62,481 bases of DNA from Methylovulum psychrotolerans (GCF_002923755.1 NZ_PGFZ01000012.1:30082-92562), one strand, 5' to 3'; shown: positions 7,009 through 15,540, numbered from the stretch's first letter. The notes: a model not told the origin generated them from the letters alone. A program made the numbers and translations.

Positions 7009-8439
7009 CTATCCTAAAGGCAACATTTTCCCCGCATTCAATATCCCCTTAGGGTCAAACTGCCGCTTAATCGCCCGCATCAGTTCTAGGGAGTTGGCAT
7101 CCAACTCCCTATCGACAAAATCACGTTTTTCCAAGCCCACACCATGTTCGCCGGATAGTGTGCCGTTGAGTTTTAGTACCAGCGAAAAGACTTCATCCAA
7201 ACACTGGTGTGCCCTCGCACTTTGTTCGGGGTCGTCGGGGTTGAGCAGGAGGTTGACGTGGATGTTGCCGTTGCCGGCGTGGCCGAAGTTGATGATGGGC
7301 AGTTGGTATTGTTTAGACAATTCATCCAAGCCTGCTATCAGGGTGGGGATTTCGGTGACGGGGACGACCACGTCTTCGTTGATTTTTTTCGGGGCGACTT
7401 TGCGCAGGGCAGGGGAGAGGGCTTTGCGGGTTTGCCACAAGGCTTGCACTTCTTCGCGGGTTTGCGCGACGCGGATGTCTAACAGGCCGTCATTCTTGGC
7501 ACTGTCGGCGACTTTTTGCGCGGCGCTGTCCAGACCTTCGCGTTGCCCGTCGACTTCTATCATTAAAATTGCCCCGGCATTTTCGGGCAGGTCGCAAGTG
7601 GAGTATTGGCGGATCATGTTAATGGCGTTGCCGTCGATAAATTCCAAGGCGCAAGGCACGACGGGTTGGGCCATGATGGCGGCGACGGCTTTGGCGGCGG
7701 CGAATACGTCTTGATACACGGCGCGGAGGGTTTTGGTGGCTTCGGGCAGTGGCGTAAGCTTTAGGGTGGCTTCGGTGATGATGGCTAATGTGCCTTCCGA
7801 GCCGATAATCAGCCGGGTCAAGTCGTAACCCACCACGCCTTTGCTGGTGAACACGCCGACGCGCAGGTCTTTGCCTGCCCCAGTGACGGCGCGTAGGCCT
7901 AGGGTGTTTTCCCTGGGGGTTCCGTATTTGACGGCTTTAGGGCCGGCGGAGTTGTAGGCGAGGTTGCCGCCGATGCTGCAAAATGCCGCGCTGGTCGGGT
8001 CGGGGGGCCAGAAGAAGCCGTGGGCTTTGACGATGTCCTGTACTTGTTGGTTGGTGATGCCGGGCTGGACGCGGATGTAGCGGTTGTCGGGCGAGAATTC
8101 CAGTACTTGGTTCATGCGCTCCAGCGATAATACCAAGCCGCCTTGCAGCGGCACGGTGGCACCGGTGGTGCCGGTGCCGCGCCCGCGTGCAGTTAGCGGG
8201 ATATTGAACTGGTTGCAGGCTAACACGGTGGCAACGACTTGCTCGTGGCTGGTCGCAAAGGCCACGGCTTGCGGCAGGACATGGCGGCGGCTGTTGTCGT
8301 AGCCATACGTCCAGCAGTCGGCGGGGGCGGTGAGCAATTCGGCGGCGGTAAAAATGTCCGCTAAGGCCGCCAGAAAGCTGGCGGGTAACGGCGCTTGCTC
8401 AGTCGAGGTATTCAAAGACGGTGATGATTTGTTTGACAT
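7009..8439 (-). CDS. FAD-binding oxidase, GlcD/D-lactate dehydrogenase family
   Basis: The product is 476 residues when started at ATG 8439 (MSNKSSPSLN). An upstream extension exists but reads through the end of dolP with unlikely composition. An FAD_binding_4 (PCMH) domain occupies about residues 40-220 (PLTARGRGTGTTGATVPLQG; IGGNLAYNSAGPKAVKYG), and the C-terminal FAD-oxidase domain carries INFGHAGNGNIHVNLL and SGEHGVGLEKRDFV, both typical of D-2-hydroxyacid (glycolate, D-lactate) dehydrogenases that pass electrons to quinone or cytochrome. GlcE and GlcF partners are absent, which favours a single-subunit D-lactate dehydrogenase-like enzyme. It is the last gene of the leftward yraN-diaA-dolP group and overlaps dolP by 41 bp. 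Confidence 0.85.
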   Translation of the reverse strand: MSNKSSPSLNTSTEQAPLPASFLAALADIFTAAELLTAPADCWTYGYDNSRRHVLPQAVAFATSHEQVVATVLACNQFNIPLTARGRGTGTTGATVPLQGGLVLSLERMNQVLEFSPDNRYIRVQPGITNQQVQDIVKAHGFFWPPDPTSAAFCSIGGNLAYNSAGPKAVKYGTPRENTLGLRAVTGAGKDLRVGVFTSKGVVGYDLTRLIIGSEGTLAIITEATLKLTPLPEATKTLRAVYQDVFAAAKAVAAIMAQPVVPCALEFIDGNAINMIRQYSTCDLPENAGAILMIEVDGQREGLDSAAQKVADSAKNDGLLDIRVAQTREEVQALWQTRKALSPALRKVAPKKINEDVVVPVTEIPTLIAGLDELSKQYQLPIINFGHAGNGNIHVNLLLNPDDPEQSARAHQCLDEVFSLVLKLNGTLSGEHGVGLEKRDFVDRELDANSLELMRAIKRQFDPKGILNAGKMLPLG

Positions 8440-8974
8440 TGGGTTGGTATCTGACCAAGTTGATGACGACTGTCCCTTCGTTGCGGTGGACTTTGCCCAT
8501 GAGGTAAACCACGCCTTGTTCGGTGTAGGCTTTGACCATCGTAGGGCTAAAGCCGTTGAGGGTGCGGATTTTGTCCAGGGCGGCGCGGACGTTTGCCGCC
8601 AATTGCGCATCATTGGCCCGCGAGCTTAAGTCGCTGGGCGGGGCAATGGTGATTTTGTTATAGACGATTTTTACGTCGTCCACTGAGCGGACAAGGTTGA
8701 CGGCTTTGGCCCTAAGGGCTTCGCTGGGGGCTTCGCCTGTCAGTAAGGCCGCGCCGTTGAAGGCGTGGACGTTGATATGGGTTTGCGCCAGCAGTTCTTT
8801 ATCGCCACTGAGTTCGTCGAGGCTATCGGCTTCGATGCTGCGGTCGGTGATAATTTGCGCCCGGCTACGTCGGCCTTGGGCGAGTTCGCGGGTGATTTCG
8901 CTTTCGTCAATCGGGGCGGTGACGCAGCCGTTCAGGATCAGCAGTCCGGTCAGTAACAGGAGGTATTTGTTCAT
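8399..8974 (-). CDS. dolP: outer-membrane lipoprotein with two BON domains (DolP/YraP)
   Basis: The 191-residue protein has a lipoprotein signal with lipobox LNGC (Cys17), followed by two BON domains at about residues 45-115 (INVHAFNGAALLTGEAPS) and 120-190 (VKAYTEQGVVYLMGKVHR). That layout and length match DolP (YraP), which binds anionic phospholipid at the division site and supports outer-membrane integrity and BAM function in enterobacteria. It sits directly after diaA, as in E. coli. Its 3' end overlaps the start of the FAD oxidase gene by 41 bp in another frame. Confidence 0.88.
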   Translation of the reverse strand: MNKYLLLLTGLLILNGCVTAPIDESEITRELAQGRRSRAQIITDRSIEADSLDELSGDKELLAQTHINVHAFNGAALLTGEAPSEALRAKAVNLVRSVDDVKIVYNKITIAPPSDLSSRANDAQLAANVRAALDKIRTLNGFSPTMVKAYTEQGVVYLMGKVHRNEGTVVINLVRYQPNVKQIITVFEYLD

Positions 8975-8983
8975 GGTTGCTCC

Positions 8984-9568
8984 TTAGCCAAATAATTGCT
9001 GGTCGATTAAATCGCACAGGCAATGGGTGATCAGAATGTGGATTTCTTGGATGTGGGCGCGTGAGCTGGAGGGGACGCGGATTTCTATGTCCAACTCGTG
9101 CAGTAGCGGCGACACCATGCCGCCGTTGTGGCCTGTTAAGGCGAGCACCGAGATGTCTTTGTCATGCGCCACGGCAATGGCTTTACCAAGGTTGGCGGCG
9201 TTATGGCTGTCGCAGTAGACGACCAGAATGTCGCCGCTTTGCCCTAGGGCACGCAGTTGTTTGGCGAAGATTTCGTCAAAATGGTGGTCGTTGGCGATGC
9301 CGGTTAAGGTGACGGCATCGCTGCTCAGGGCGATGACGGGTAAAGACGGGCGGTCGCGCTCATATTGGTTGAGCAGGGCCGAGGACAGCAGTTGCGCACT
9401 GGCGGAGGAGCGGCCATTGCCGCAGGTGAAAATTTTTCTGTCATTCAATAGGCTGGACACTAGCCGCTGCGAGGCGTATTCGATCAGTTCGCAGAGGTTG
9501 CCCATGGTGTCTTGCTGGGCTTGGATACTGTCCGAGAAATGGTTGATGATTCTGTCTTGTAAGCTCAT
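8984..9568 (-). CDS. diaA: SIS-domain protein, DiaA/GmhA family
   Basis: A 194-residue single SIS domain: FTCGNGRSSASAQLLSS (about 48-64), then VIALSSDAVTLTGIANDHHF and VVYCDSHNAANLGKAI, all typical of the DiaA/GmhA branch of sugar isomerases. In E. coli DiaA binds DnaA and promotes initiation at oriC. GmhA makes heptose 7-phosphate; the location between yraN and dolP indicates DiaA rather than GmhA. The gene lies 14 bp after yraN and 9 bp before dolP, so they form one operon. Confidence 0.85.
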   Translation of the reverse strand: MSLQDRIINHFSDSIQAQQDTMGNLCELIEYASQRLVSSLLNDRKIFTCGNGRSSASAQLLSSALLNQYERDRPSLPVIALSSDAVTLTGIANDHHFDEIFAKQLRALGQSGDILVVYCDSHNAANLGKAIAVAHDKDISVLALTGHNGGMVSPLLHELDIEIRVPSSSRAHIQEIHILITHCLCDLIDQQLFG

Positions 9569-9582
9569 GGAATTCTGTTGGG

Positions 9583-9948
9583 TTAAAAAGCGTTTTTTAT
9601 CCAGTCCAACTGCCCGTCACCGGACAGGGCGACCACATCAAAGCGGAGTGGGCAATTACTTTTGTGGGTCGCTAAATAGACGTGTGTTGCCGCTATTATA
9701 CGCGATTGCTTGGCGGTTGTGACGCTCTCTAGGGCACTGCCGTAGCGGGCATTTTTGCGGAAGCGGACTTCGGCAATCACCAGGGTGTCCCGGTCGGTCA
9801 TGACTAAGTCCAGCTCGCCGTAGCGGCAACGGAAATTACGGCAGACCAGTTGCAGGCCGTGTTGTTGCAGATGCGCTAAGGCTTGCTGTTCGGCCTGTTC
9901 GCCGCGCAATAGATGCGGGGCTTTGGTCTTGCCGAGATTAAACAGCAT
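9583..9948 (-). CDS. yraN: YraN family putative endonuclease (UPF0102)
   Basis: A 121-residue protein with the UPF0102/YraN signature: G-E-AE--AL--L---G (residues 17-37), NFRCRYGELDLVMTDRDTLV and FVEVR-like AEVRFRKNARYG. The conserved Glu, Asp and Glu-x-Arg residues fit a PD-(D/E)XK nuclease-like fold. Its role is not well established. It is first in the leftward operon; the divergent rsmI starts about 140 bp away, and the gap presumably holds both promoters. The lpoA gene that separates rsmI and yraN in E. coli is absent here. Confidence 0.88.
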   Translation of the reverse strand: MLFNLGKTKAPHLLRGEQAEQQALAHLQQHGLQLVCRNFRCRYGELDLVMTDRDTLVIAEVRFRKNARYGSALESVTTAKQSRIIAATHVYLATHKSNCPLRFDVVALSGDGQLDWIKNAF

Positions 9949-10087
9949 GGCAAACCACCAGCGAAGTCCGGCAGATGGCGGTGATGCTGTTATAATCGCC
10001 TGTTAGGCCGTGCGGATATGGCTTGTTATCATTGCGGCGCGTAGTCATAACGTAGGTGGCGTGCCTTGAAAAAGTGGAGAATTGCGA

Positions 10088-10942
10088 ATGGTCAATCAAT
10101 GCGGCAAATTATACGTTGTTGCGACACCGATAGGTAATTTAGGCGACATCAGTTTTCGGGCCGTCGAGACCCTCAAGCAGGTCGATCTGATCGCAGCGGA
10201 AGATACCCGCCATGTCGGCATGTTATTGCAGCATTATGGGATTAGCAATAAGCGGGTGTCTTTGCATCAGCACAATGAGGACAAGGCTTCGCAAGTGTTG
10301 TTGGAAAAGCTACAAGCGGGGCTGTCCATTGCCTTGGTGTCAGATGCCGGAACGCCGTTGCTAAGCGATCCGGGGATGCCGTTAGTAAAATTGGTGAAGG
10401 AGGCAGGGCTAGACGTTGTGCCTATCCCTGGCGCGTGTGCCTTGATTGCGGCGCTGTCGGCGGCGGGTTTGCCGGTCAGCCAGTTTACGTTTGAAGGCTT
10501 CACGCCCCGAACCTCATCGGCACGGAAATCGTTTTTTAGCGAACGGGCTTTAAGCCCGGTCACCTGGGTGGTTTATGAGTCCAGCCACCGTATCTTGGCC
10601 TGTTTGCAAGATATGGCGGCGGTGTTGCCTTTGGATAGGGAGATTGTTATTGCCAGGGAGTTGACCAAGCTGCATGAGACGATTGTCAAAACCACATTGG
10701 CGAAGGCGTTGGCGTTGGTCGAAAGCGACGAGAATATGCGCAAGGGCGAGTTTGTGGTGATTGTTGATGGGGCGGTGATCGACAAATCTGAGCAAGAGCT
10801 GAGTCCTGAGCACTTGCGGATATTGGCTGTTTTGCTGAAGGAATGCTCGATTAAGACTGCCGTGGCGTTGGCGGTTGAGATTACCGGGGTGCGGAAGAAA
10901 TTGTTGTATCAAGCGGCGTTGGCTATGCAGGGAGAAGCTTAA
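10088..10942 (+). CDS. rsmI: 16S rRNA 2'-O-ribose C1402 methyltransferase
   Basis: The 284-residue protein starts at ATG 10088 (MVNQCGKLYVVATPIGNLGD). A TTG two codons upstream is less likely; GTGGAGA lies about 12 bp before the ATG. The N-terminal half is a tetrapyrrole-methylase-type SAM domain with VVATPIGNLGDISFRAVETL, AAEDTRHVGMLLQHYGI, SDAGTPLLSDPG and PIPGACALIAALSAAGLP, diagnostic of RsmI. With RsmH, encoded about 1.5 kb downstream, it modifies C1402 in the ribosomal P site. The C-terminal helical part (about 230-284) is also typical of RsmI. Confidence 0.93.
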   Translation: MVNQCGKLYVVATPIGNLGDISFRAVETLKQVDLIAAEDTRHVGMLLQHYGISNKRVSLHQHNEDKASQVLLEKLQAGLSIALVSDAGTPLLSDPGMPLVKLVKEAGLDVVPIPGACALIAALSAAGLPVSQFTFEGFTPRTSSARKSFFSERALSPVTWVVYESSHRILACLQDMAAVLPLDREIVIARELTKLHETIVKTTLAKALALVESDENMRKGEFVVIVDGAVIDKSEQELSPEHLRILAVLLKECSIKTAVALAVEITGVRKKLLYQAALAMQGEA

Positions 10943-11022
10943 GCTGAAGGCTTTGCCCCGCGCGTAGCCGTTTTGTATCGGGCTTTATCGGCACTTATTT
11001 GCGTTTGCAGTAGGAAGCATTG

Positions 11023-11163
11023 CGCGTTTTCGATAACTTAATCCGTACTGAATTGTTATCCACCGAACAGGGGCAAGCGATGGAACTGACGACCAGATGG
11101 AAAGAAGAGGGTGTTCAACTTGGCATCCGACAAGGCGAAAACCTGTTGTTTAAACGGCGGTAG
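11023..11163 (+). pseudogene. Rpn/YhgA-like (PD-(D/E)XK) transposase-related C-terminal fragment
   Basis: A 46-codon remnant reads FDNLIRTELLSTEQGQAMEL and then WKEEGVQLGIRQGENLLFKRR to TAG 11161-11163. The E(K/G)GxQxGxxQG repeat near the end is typical of Rpn-family proteins, whose C-termini carry such glutamine/glycine-rich helices. There is no start codon and no nuclease domain in the upstream sequence, so this is a decayed end left between rsmI and rnpB. It is the only recognisable content of that gap besides the rnpB promoter. Confidence 0.45.
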
Positions 11164-11242
11164 GTGGCGGAGGCCAGCGGTAAAAATAAATGCAGATTTG
11201 TATTTTGTTGAAGTTAGGTAACATTCAGAGAAACAAATATGC

Positions 11243-11248
11243 TATACT
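11243..11248 (+). promoter_or_regulatory. -10 box of rnpB promoter
   Basis: TATACT at 11243-11248 lies 8 bp before the inferred 5' end of RNase P RNA, which is the proper distance for transcription initiation. The best -35 candidate (GTAACA, 11218-11223) has a long 19-bp spacer and is a weak match. Confidence 0.5.
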
Positions 11249-11256
11249 GGTGGATG

Positions 11257-11606
11257 GAAGAGTCGACTGAGCAGTCGCTGTTTTATCCTTGTGATGAAAT
11301 GGAGGAAAGTCCGGGCTCCACTGGGCAGGGTGCCAGGTAACGCCTGGGAGGTGTGAACCTACGGAAAGTGCCGCAGAAAATAAACCGCCCGTCATCAGAC
11401 GGGTAAGGGTGAAAAGGTGCGGTAAGAGCGCACCGCGCAACTGGTAACAGGTGTGGCAGGGTAAACCCCACCCGGAGCAAGATCAAATAGAGGGACAGAC
11501 GCGTGGCCCGCGCGGTTCCTGGGTAGATTGCTTGAGCTGTAAGGTGACTTGCAGCCTAGATGAATGGCTGTTCTCGACAGAACCCGGCTTACAGGTCGAC
11601 TCTTTC
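11257..11606 (+). ncRNA. rnpB: RNase P RNA, bacterial class A
   Basis: The catalytic RNA of RNase P, which trims tRNA 5' leaders. Conserved blocks match the E. coli molecule in order: GAGGAAAGTCCGGGCTCC (11300-11317), GGGCAGGGTGCCAGGTAACG, GGTAAGGGTGAAAAGGTGCG, AGAGCGCACCGCGC, ACCCGGAGCAAGATCAAATA, TAGATGAATGGCTG and ACAGAACCCGGCTTA. The ends pair: GAAGAGTCGAC at 11257-11267 with GTCGACTCTTTC at 11595-11606 (helix P1). The length of about 350 nt is typical of class A. Reading frames overlapping it are spurious. Confidence 0.96.
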
Positions 11607-11894
11607 TTCCTACTAGATATTTCCCGTGTTTTGCATGGGTGATTTGTGAATTAATACCACTCCTTAGTTGTACAGGCCTTTCTTTATATGACAAGGCCGT
11701 GACAAGGGAATGTTAAGCCCCGCTAGCCCCTCCTTTTATAGGCTCTTTATAAGCCCCTATCTTTTTGCACTAAATCGGTTCATTTTATTGATAAATCTTG
11801 ATATTTAGGATTGCCTCCGGCAATTTCCCTCGTCTTTTCATTAAGGGTTTGTAAGTTATTGTCATGAAAGCAAGATTTCAAGCCAAAATCATTC

Positions 11895-11923
11895 TTGACT
11901 AACGGTCGAATGAAATCTATAGT
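11895..11923 (+). promoter_or_regulatory. sigma70 promoter of the dcw cluster (Pmra)
   Basis: TTGACT (11895-11900) and TATAGT (11918-11923) are separated by exactly 17 bp, a near-consensus sigma70 promoter. Transcription would begin near 11930, immediately before the TGGG repeats at 11935. The preceding gap from rnpB (11607-11894) holds no gene that I can see. Confidence 0.75.
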
Positions 11924-11934
11924 GCGCTTAATCG

Positions 11935-11985
11935 TGGGTAAAAGTGGTATAAACGGGTGAAAAATGGATTTTTTGGGGCTTTGGG
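11935..11985 (+). promoter_or_regulatory. TGGG direct repeats, probable MraZ operator
   Basis: G-rich tetramers follow one another at close to 10-bp steps: TGGG 11935, TGGT 11945, CGGG 11954, TGGA 11965, TGGG 11974 and TGGG 11982. MraZ is known to bind such direct repeats (TGGG boxes separated by about 5 nt) in its own promoter and repress the cluster. Here they occupy the leader between the transcription start and mraZ. Only three are perfect, so the number of real boxes is uncertain. Confidence 0.6.
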
Positions 11986-11991
11986 TGATTT

Positions 11992-12459
11992 TTGTTCCGT
12001 GGCATCAGCACAATCAATCTTGACGACAAAGGGCGTATGGCGATGCCCACCCGTTATCGGGAAGCGTTGCAGCACTGTTGCCAGCGGCAACTGATTGTCA
12101 CGGTCGCCGTCAATGAGCGGTGTACGGGCGAGAGCGGGTGTTTGTGGCTTTATCCGTTACCCGAATGGGAAAAACTCGAAAATACTATCAGGCAGTTACC
12201 TACCTTAAATAAAGCCGCCGGCAAGCTCCGGCGCTTTCTGATCGGCAACGCTTCAGAATGTGAAATGGATTCCCAAGGCCGCGTATTGTTACCCGAAAAA
12301 TTGCGCTCGTTTGCCGGTATGGACAAGAAAGTGATTTTGGTCGGGCAACTCGATAAGTTTGAAATCTGGCATGAGGCCGCTTGGAATGCCAAAGAGCAGG
12401 AGTGGATAGACAGCACCGATAATGAAGGTGTGGAGGATTTGGGGCATTTATCATTTTAA
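11992..12459 (+). CDS. mraZ: MraZ transcriptional repressor of the dcw cluster
   Basis: The 155-residue protein has two SpoVT-AbrB-like domains (about 5-50 and 80-125). It begins with the family signature (M)FRGISTINLDDKGRMAMPTR and carries a second ASECEMDSQGRVLLPEKLR. The start is a TTG: a TGA codon lies two codons upstream in the same frame, and the conserved FRG follows directly, so no other start is possible. MraZ forms ring-like oligomers that bind TGGG repeats and repress the operon. A weak start codon would keep its own level low. It opens the cluster and rsmH follows after 13 bp. Confidence 0.95.
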   Translation: MFRGISTINLDDKGRMAMPTRYREALQHCCQRQLIVTVAVNERCTGESGCLWLYPLPEWEKLENTIRQLPTLNKAAGKLRRFLIGNASECEMDSQGRVLLPEKLRSFAGMDKKVILVGQLDKFEIWHEAAWNAKEQEWIDSTDNEGVEDLGHLSF

Positions 12460-12472
12460 AGGGGATAAACAA

Positions 12473-13399
12473 GTGGAACATTCGCCCGTCATGCTGGCGG
12501 AAGCATTGGAGCAATTGGCAATACAAACGGACGGATTGTATATCGATTGTACGTTTGGCCGTGGCGGGCATAGCCAAGGTATTTTAAGGCAATTGGGCGG
12601 CGGCGGACGTTTATGGGCATTGGATAGGGATTTGCAGGCCATCCGCTCGGAAATTGCCGGACAGTTACAAAACGATCAGCGCTTCACGCTAAGTCACGCG
12701 TGTTTTTCCCAACTGCACACGCTCGCCGCCACCGCCGATATGGTTGGCCAAGTTGACGGCATTTTAATGGATTTGGGGGTGTCTTCGCCCCAACTGGACA
12801 ATCCCGAACGCGGTTTCAGTTTTTTGCACGATGGCCCTTTAGATATGCGCATGGATGCCTCGGCAGGCCTGTCCGCCGCGCAATGGTTGGCTCAAGTGCC
12901 GGAAGCGGAATTGGTGCGGGTTTTGTTTGAATACGGTGAAGAGCGGTTTGCCCGCCGTATTGCCCACGCCGTTATTGAACAACGCCAACAAATACCCCTA
13001 ACGACCACCCGGCAACTGGCCAAGCTCATCGAAGGGGCTGTGCCGTTTAGGGATAAGCATAAACATCCGGCCACCCGTTCTTTTCAGGCGATACGGATTG
13101 CCGTTAATCAGGAACTGGACGAACTGCAACAGGTATTGGGGCACGCTTTGGCCGTGTTAAAGCCGGCTGGCCGATTGGTGGTGATTTCTTTTCATTCCCT
13201 TGAAGACAGAATGGTCAAACGCTTTTTTCGCGCTGAAGCGGGCGCAAAATATAATCCCGGCAAATTTCCCATCAGAGAAGCTGACATTGCTAAAGGCGTG
13301 TTAAAAAAAGGCGGTAAGGCGATTAAGGCCAGTCCTGAAGAAATCGCCCATAATCCCCGTTCACGGAGTGCCGTTATGCGTGTGGCGGAGAAAGCCTAA
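12473..13399 (+). CDS. rsmH: 16S rRNA N4-methyltransferase of C1402
   Basis: The 308-residue protein starts at GTG 12473 (VEHSPVMLAEALEQL), preceded by AAAGGGG 8 bp upstream; the longer reading into mraZ would lack family support. RsmH features are the SAM motif DCTFGRGGHSQGIL (about 24-37), MDLGVSSPQLDNPERGFSF and RPAGRLVVISFHSLEDRMVK-like AGRLVVISFHSLEDRMVK. It acts on the same nucleotide as RsmI encoded upstream. The gene ends with TAA and ftsL begins at the next base. Confidence 0.95.
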   Translation: MEHSPVMLAEALEQLAIQTDGLYIDCTFGRGGHSQGILRQLGGGGRLWALDRDLQAIRSEIAGQLQNDQRFTLSHACFSQLHTLAATADMVGQVDGILMDLGVSSPQLDNPERGFSFLHDGPLDMRMDASAGLSAAQWLAQVPEAELVRVLFEYGEERFARRIAHAVIEQRQQIPLTTTRQLAKLIEGAVPFRDKHKHPATRSFQAIRIAVNQELDELQQVLGHALAVLKPAGRLVVISFHSLEDRMVKRFFRAEAGAKYNPGKFPIREADIAKGVLKKGGKAIKASPEEIAHNPRSRSAVMRVAEKA

Positions 13400-13672
13400 A
13401 TGGCGGGCTGGCGTGTTTTGGGTATGGGGTCGTTGTTTGTAGCCTTATTGGTGTCGGCGATAGCGGTGGTCTATTATCAGTATCGGGCCCGTTTGGTGTT
13501 TATTGAGATTCAGCAACAGCAGGCGGCACTTGACCAATATGAGATTGAGTGGGGGCAAATGCAGTTGGAGATCACTATGCTCTTGGAGGAAAACCGGGTC
13601 GAGTCTGCCGCGCTTAATCAACTGAAGCTGATTTTGCCTAAGCGCGAAGAAACCATTTATCTAAAACCTTAA
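13400..13672 (+). CDS. ftsL: Cell division protein FtsL
   Basis: A 90-residue bitopic protein: short cytoplasmic tail, one transmembrane helix at about residues 6-27 (LGMGSLFVALLVSAIAVVYY), then a periplasmic coiled coil rich in Gln and Glu (IEIQQQQAALDQYEIEWGQM). Size, topology and position between rsmH and ftsI identify FtsL, which forms the FtsQLB complex that activates FtsWI. Sequence identity in this family is low, so context carries most of the weight. Its ATG is contiguous with the rsmH stop codon. Confidence 0.9.
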   Translation: MAGWRVLGMGSLFVALLVSAIAVVYYQYRARLVFIEIQQQQAALDQYEIEWGQMQLEITMLLEENRVESAALNQLKLILPKREETIYLKP

Positions 13673-13679
13673 TAGCCGA

Positions 13680-15530
13680 ATGATCGACTTTCGCTTGAAA
13701 AAAAAGGCTCCTGAGCCGAATACCGATTTTACGGGCAGAAGACGGGTTTTGCTGGCCTTCATGATGCTGTGCATGGTGGCGTTGGTGGGGAGGGCGGTGT
13801 ATCTCCAGTTAGTCTATCAATATGACAGTAAATTGGAGAATGTTTACGAGCATGTCGGAACTCAGGCCATTATGGCTTCACGGGGCATGATTCGGGACCG
13901 TAACGGTGCGCCTTTGGCGGTCAGTACGCCGGTGCATTCCATTATCATTAACGCCTATGAAGTAAAAAAAACCGATGAGGCGCGGCTTAAGCAAATGGAA
14001 AAGGCTTTCCGTAAGCAAAAAAAAGACCAGCTACATCTGGAAAAAGAGATGAAGATGACTGAAGACGAAAAGCTTCAGGTGCTTAACAGCTATAACAAGG
14101 AAAAAGACCAAAAGCTTGCCCAGATCGAAACACTGCTAGGCCTGAAAGCGGGTAAGGTGGCGGATTTGGTTAAAGCCGATAAGCCTCGCCAGTTTGTCTA
14201 TTTAGCGCGGCGCATAGCCCCGTCGATTGGCGACCAAATTAAGGCGTTAAAGCTGGCGGGACTGTTTGTCGAACCGGAATATAAGCGTTTTTACCCTACC
14301 CGTGAGGTGGCGGCACATTTGTTGGGCTTTACCGATGCCAAGGATGTCGGTCAGGAAGGTGTCGAGGCAGGTTATGAGAAGGTCTTGCAAGGCATTCCCG
14401 GCAGTAAGCGGGTCATTAGGGACGGGCAAGGCCATGTTGTTGCCGTGACCGATATGAAAGAAGCGGTCAAAGGTAAGGATGTCGAATTAAGTATTGATGA
14501 GCGCATCCAATACCTTGCTTATCGGGAGTTGGAACGGGCGGTGGCGGAAAATAAAGCCAAGACCGGGGTGTTGGTGATTTTGGATGCCAAAACTGGTGAA
14601 TTGTTGGCGGCGGCGAACCAACCTTCTTTTAATCCCAATACCAAACAAAAAAGTTCATACCGTAACCGTGCCATTAACGATGTCTTTGAGCCGGGTTCGA
14701 CAATCAAGCCCTTTGTGGTCGCTGCGGGCCTTGAAGGCGGTTATGTCCACCCGAACGATATGTTTTATACCACCGGCAGTTTTGCCATAGGCCGCCGCAC
14801 GGTTAAGGATGTGCATAATTACGGCACAATGGATTTGACCAAAGTCATTAAAAAATCCAGTAATATTGCCGTCAGCCAAATGGCCTTGCGGATGCCGCCT
14901 AAATATTTTTGGGGCGTGTACCGTAAATTGGGGCTGGGCAGTTCGGCGAAAATCGGTTTTCCTGGCGAAGCCAACGGTAGCCTAATCGATTATCACCGCC
15001 TCAATGATTTTGCCCGGGCTACTTTATCGTTTGGTTACGGGCTGAGCACGTCGGCTTTGCAATTGGCTAGGGCGTACACGGCTTTGGCTGATGATGGGGT
15101 GTTGCATTCGGTCACTTTGCTCAAACGGGACGAAGATGATGAGGCGCAACGGGTATTTTCGGTAAAAACCGCGCGTAGTGTCAGGGCAATGATGGAGCAG
15201 GTCATTACTAAAGACGGTACGGCTTATGAAGCGCGGGTCGATGGCTATACGGTGGCGGGTAAGACAGGGACGGTAAAAAAATCCGGTGGCCGCGGCGGTT
15301 ATATCGACAAGAAATATTTTTCCGTGTTTGCCGGTATGGCGCCAGCAAAAGACCCGCGTTTGGTGATGGTCGTCATGATTGACGAGCCGTCGGCAGGCCA
15401 ATACTACGGCGGTTTGGTTTCAGCTCCGGTGTTTTCCAGGGTGATGACCGGGGCGTTACGGATACTGGATATCGCGCCTGACAAGCTCGATACCATGCCT
15501 ATTTTATTAACCCAACAACAACTCCAGTAA
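13680..15530 (+). CDS. ftsI: Peptidoglycan transpeptidase FtsI (PBP3)
   Basis: The 616-residue septal transpeptidase has a cytoplasmic tail, one membrane anchor at about residues 23-43 (VLLAFMMLCMVALVGRAVYL), a PBP dimer domain and a transpeptidase domain. Active-site motifs are SxxK in GSTIKPF (about 339-345), SSN in KKSSNIAVS (about 392) and KTG in VAGKTGTVKK (about 527). The protein is 30-40 residues longer than typical because of a Lys/Glu-rich helical insertion at about residues 98-155 (EARLKQMEKAFRKQKKDQLH). It works with FtsW, encoded downstream. It starts 7 bp after ftsL. Confidence 0.95.
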   Translation: MIDFRLKKKAPEPNTDFTGRRRVLLAFMMLCMVALVGRAVYLQLVYQYDSKLENVYEHVGTQAIMASRGMIRDRNGAPLAVSTPVHSIIINAYEVKKTDEARLKQMEKAFRKQKKDQLHLEKEMKMTEDEKLQVLNSYNKEKDQKLAQIETLLGLKAGKVADLVKADKPRQFVYLARRIAPSIGDQIKALKLAGLFVEPEYKRFYPTREVAAHLLGFTDAKDVGQEGVEAGYEKVLQGIPGSKRVIRDGQGHVVAVTDMKEAVKGKDVELSIDERIQYLAYRELERAVAENKAKTGVLVILDAKTGELLAAANQPSFNPNTKQKSSYRNRAINDVFEPGSTIKPFVVAAGLEGGYVHPNDMFYTTGSFAIGRRTVKDVHNYGTMDLTKVIKKSSNIAVSQMALRMPPKYFWGVYRKLGLGSSAKIGFPGEANGSLIDYHRLNDFARATLSFGYGLSTSALQLARAYTALADDGVLHSVTLLKRDEDDEAQRVFSVKTARSVRAMMEQVITKDGTAYEARVDGYTVAGKTGTVKKSGGRGGYIDKKYFSVFAGMAPAKDPRLVMVVMIDEPSAGQYYGGLVSAPVFSRVMTGALRILDIAPDKLDTMPILLTQQQLQ

Positions 15531-15540
15531 ATCCGTGCCG

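Noticed and set aside
8440-8613. 58-codon N-terminal extension of the FAD oxidase
   Set aside because: It reads through dolP in another frame with Trp/Ser/Thr-rich composition; MSNKSS at 8439 is a better start.
11225-11694. Frames overlapping 11225-11694
   Set aside because: They lie on RNase P RNA, which explains the sequence fully.
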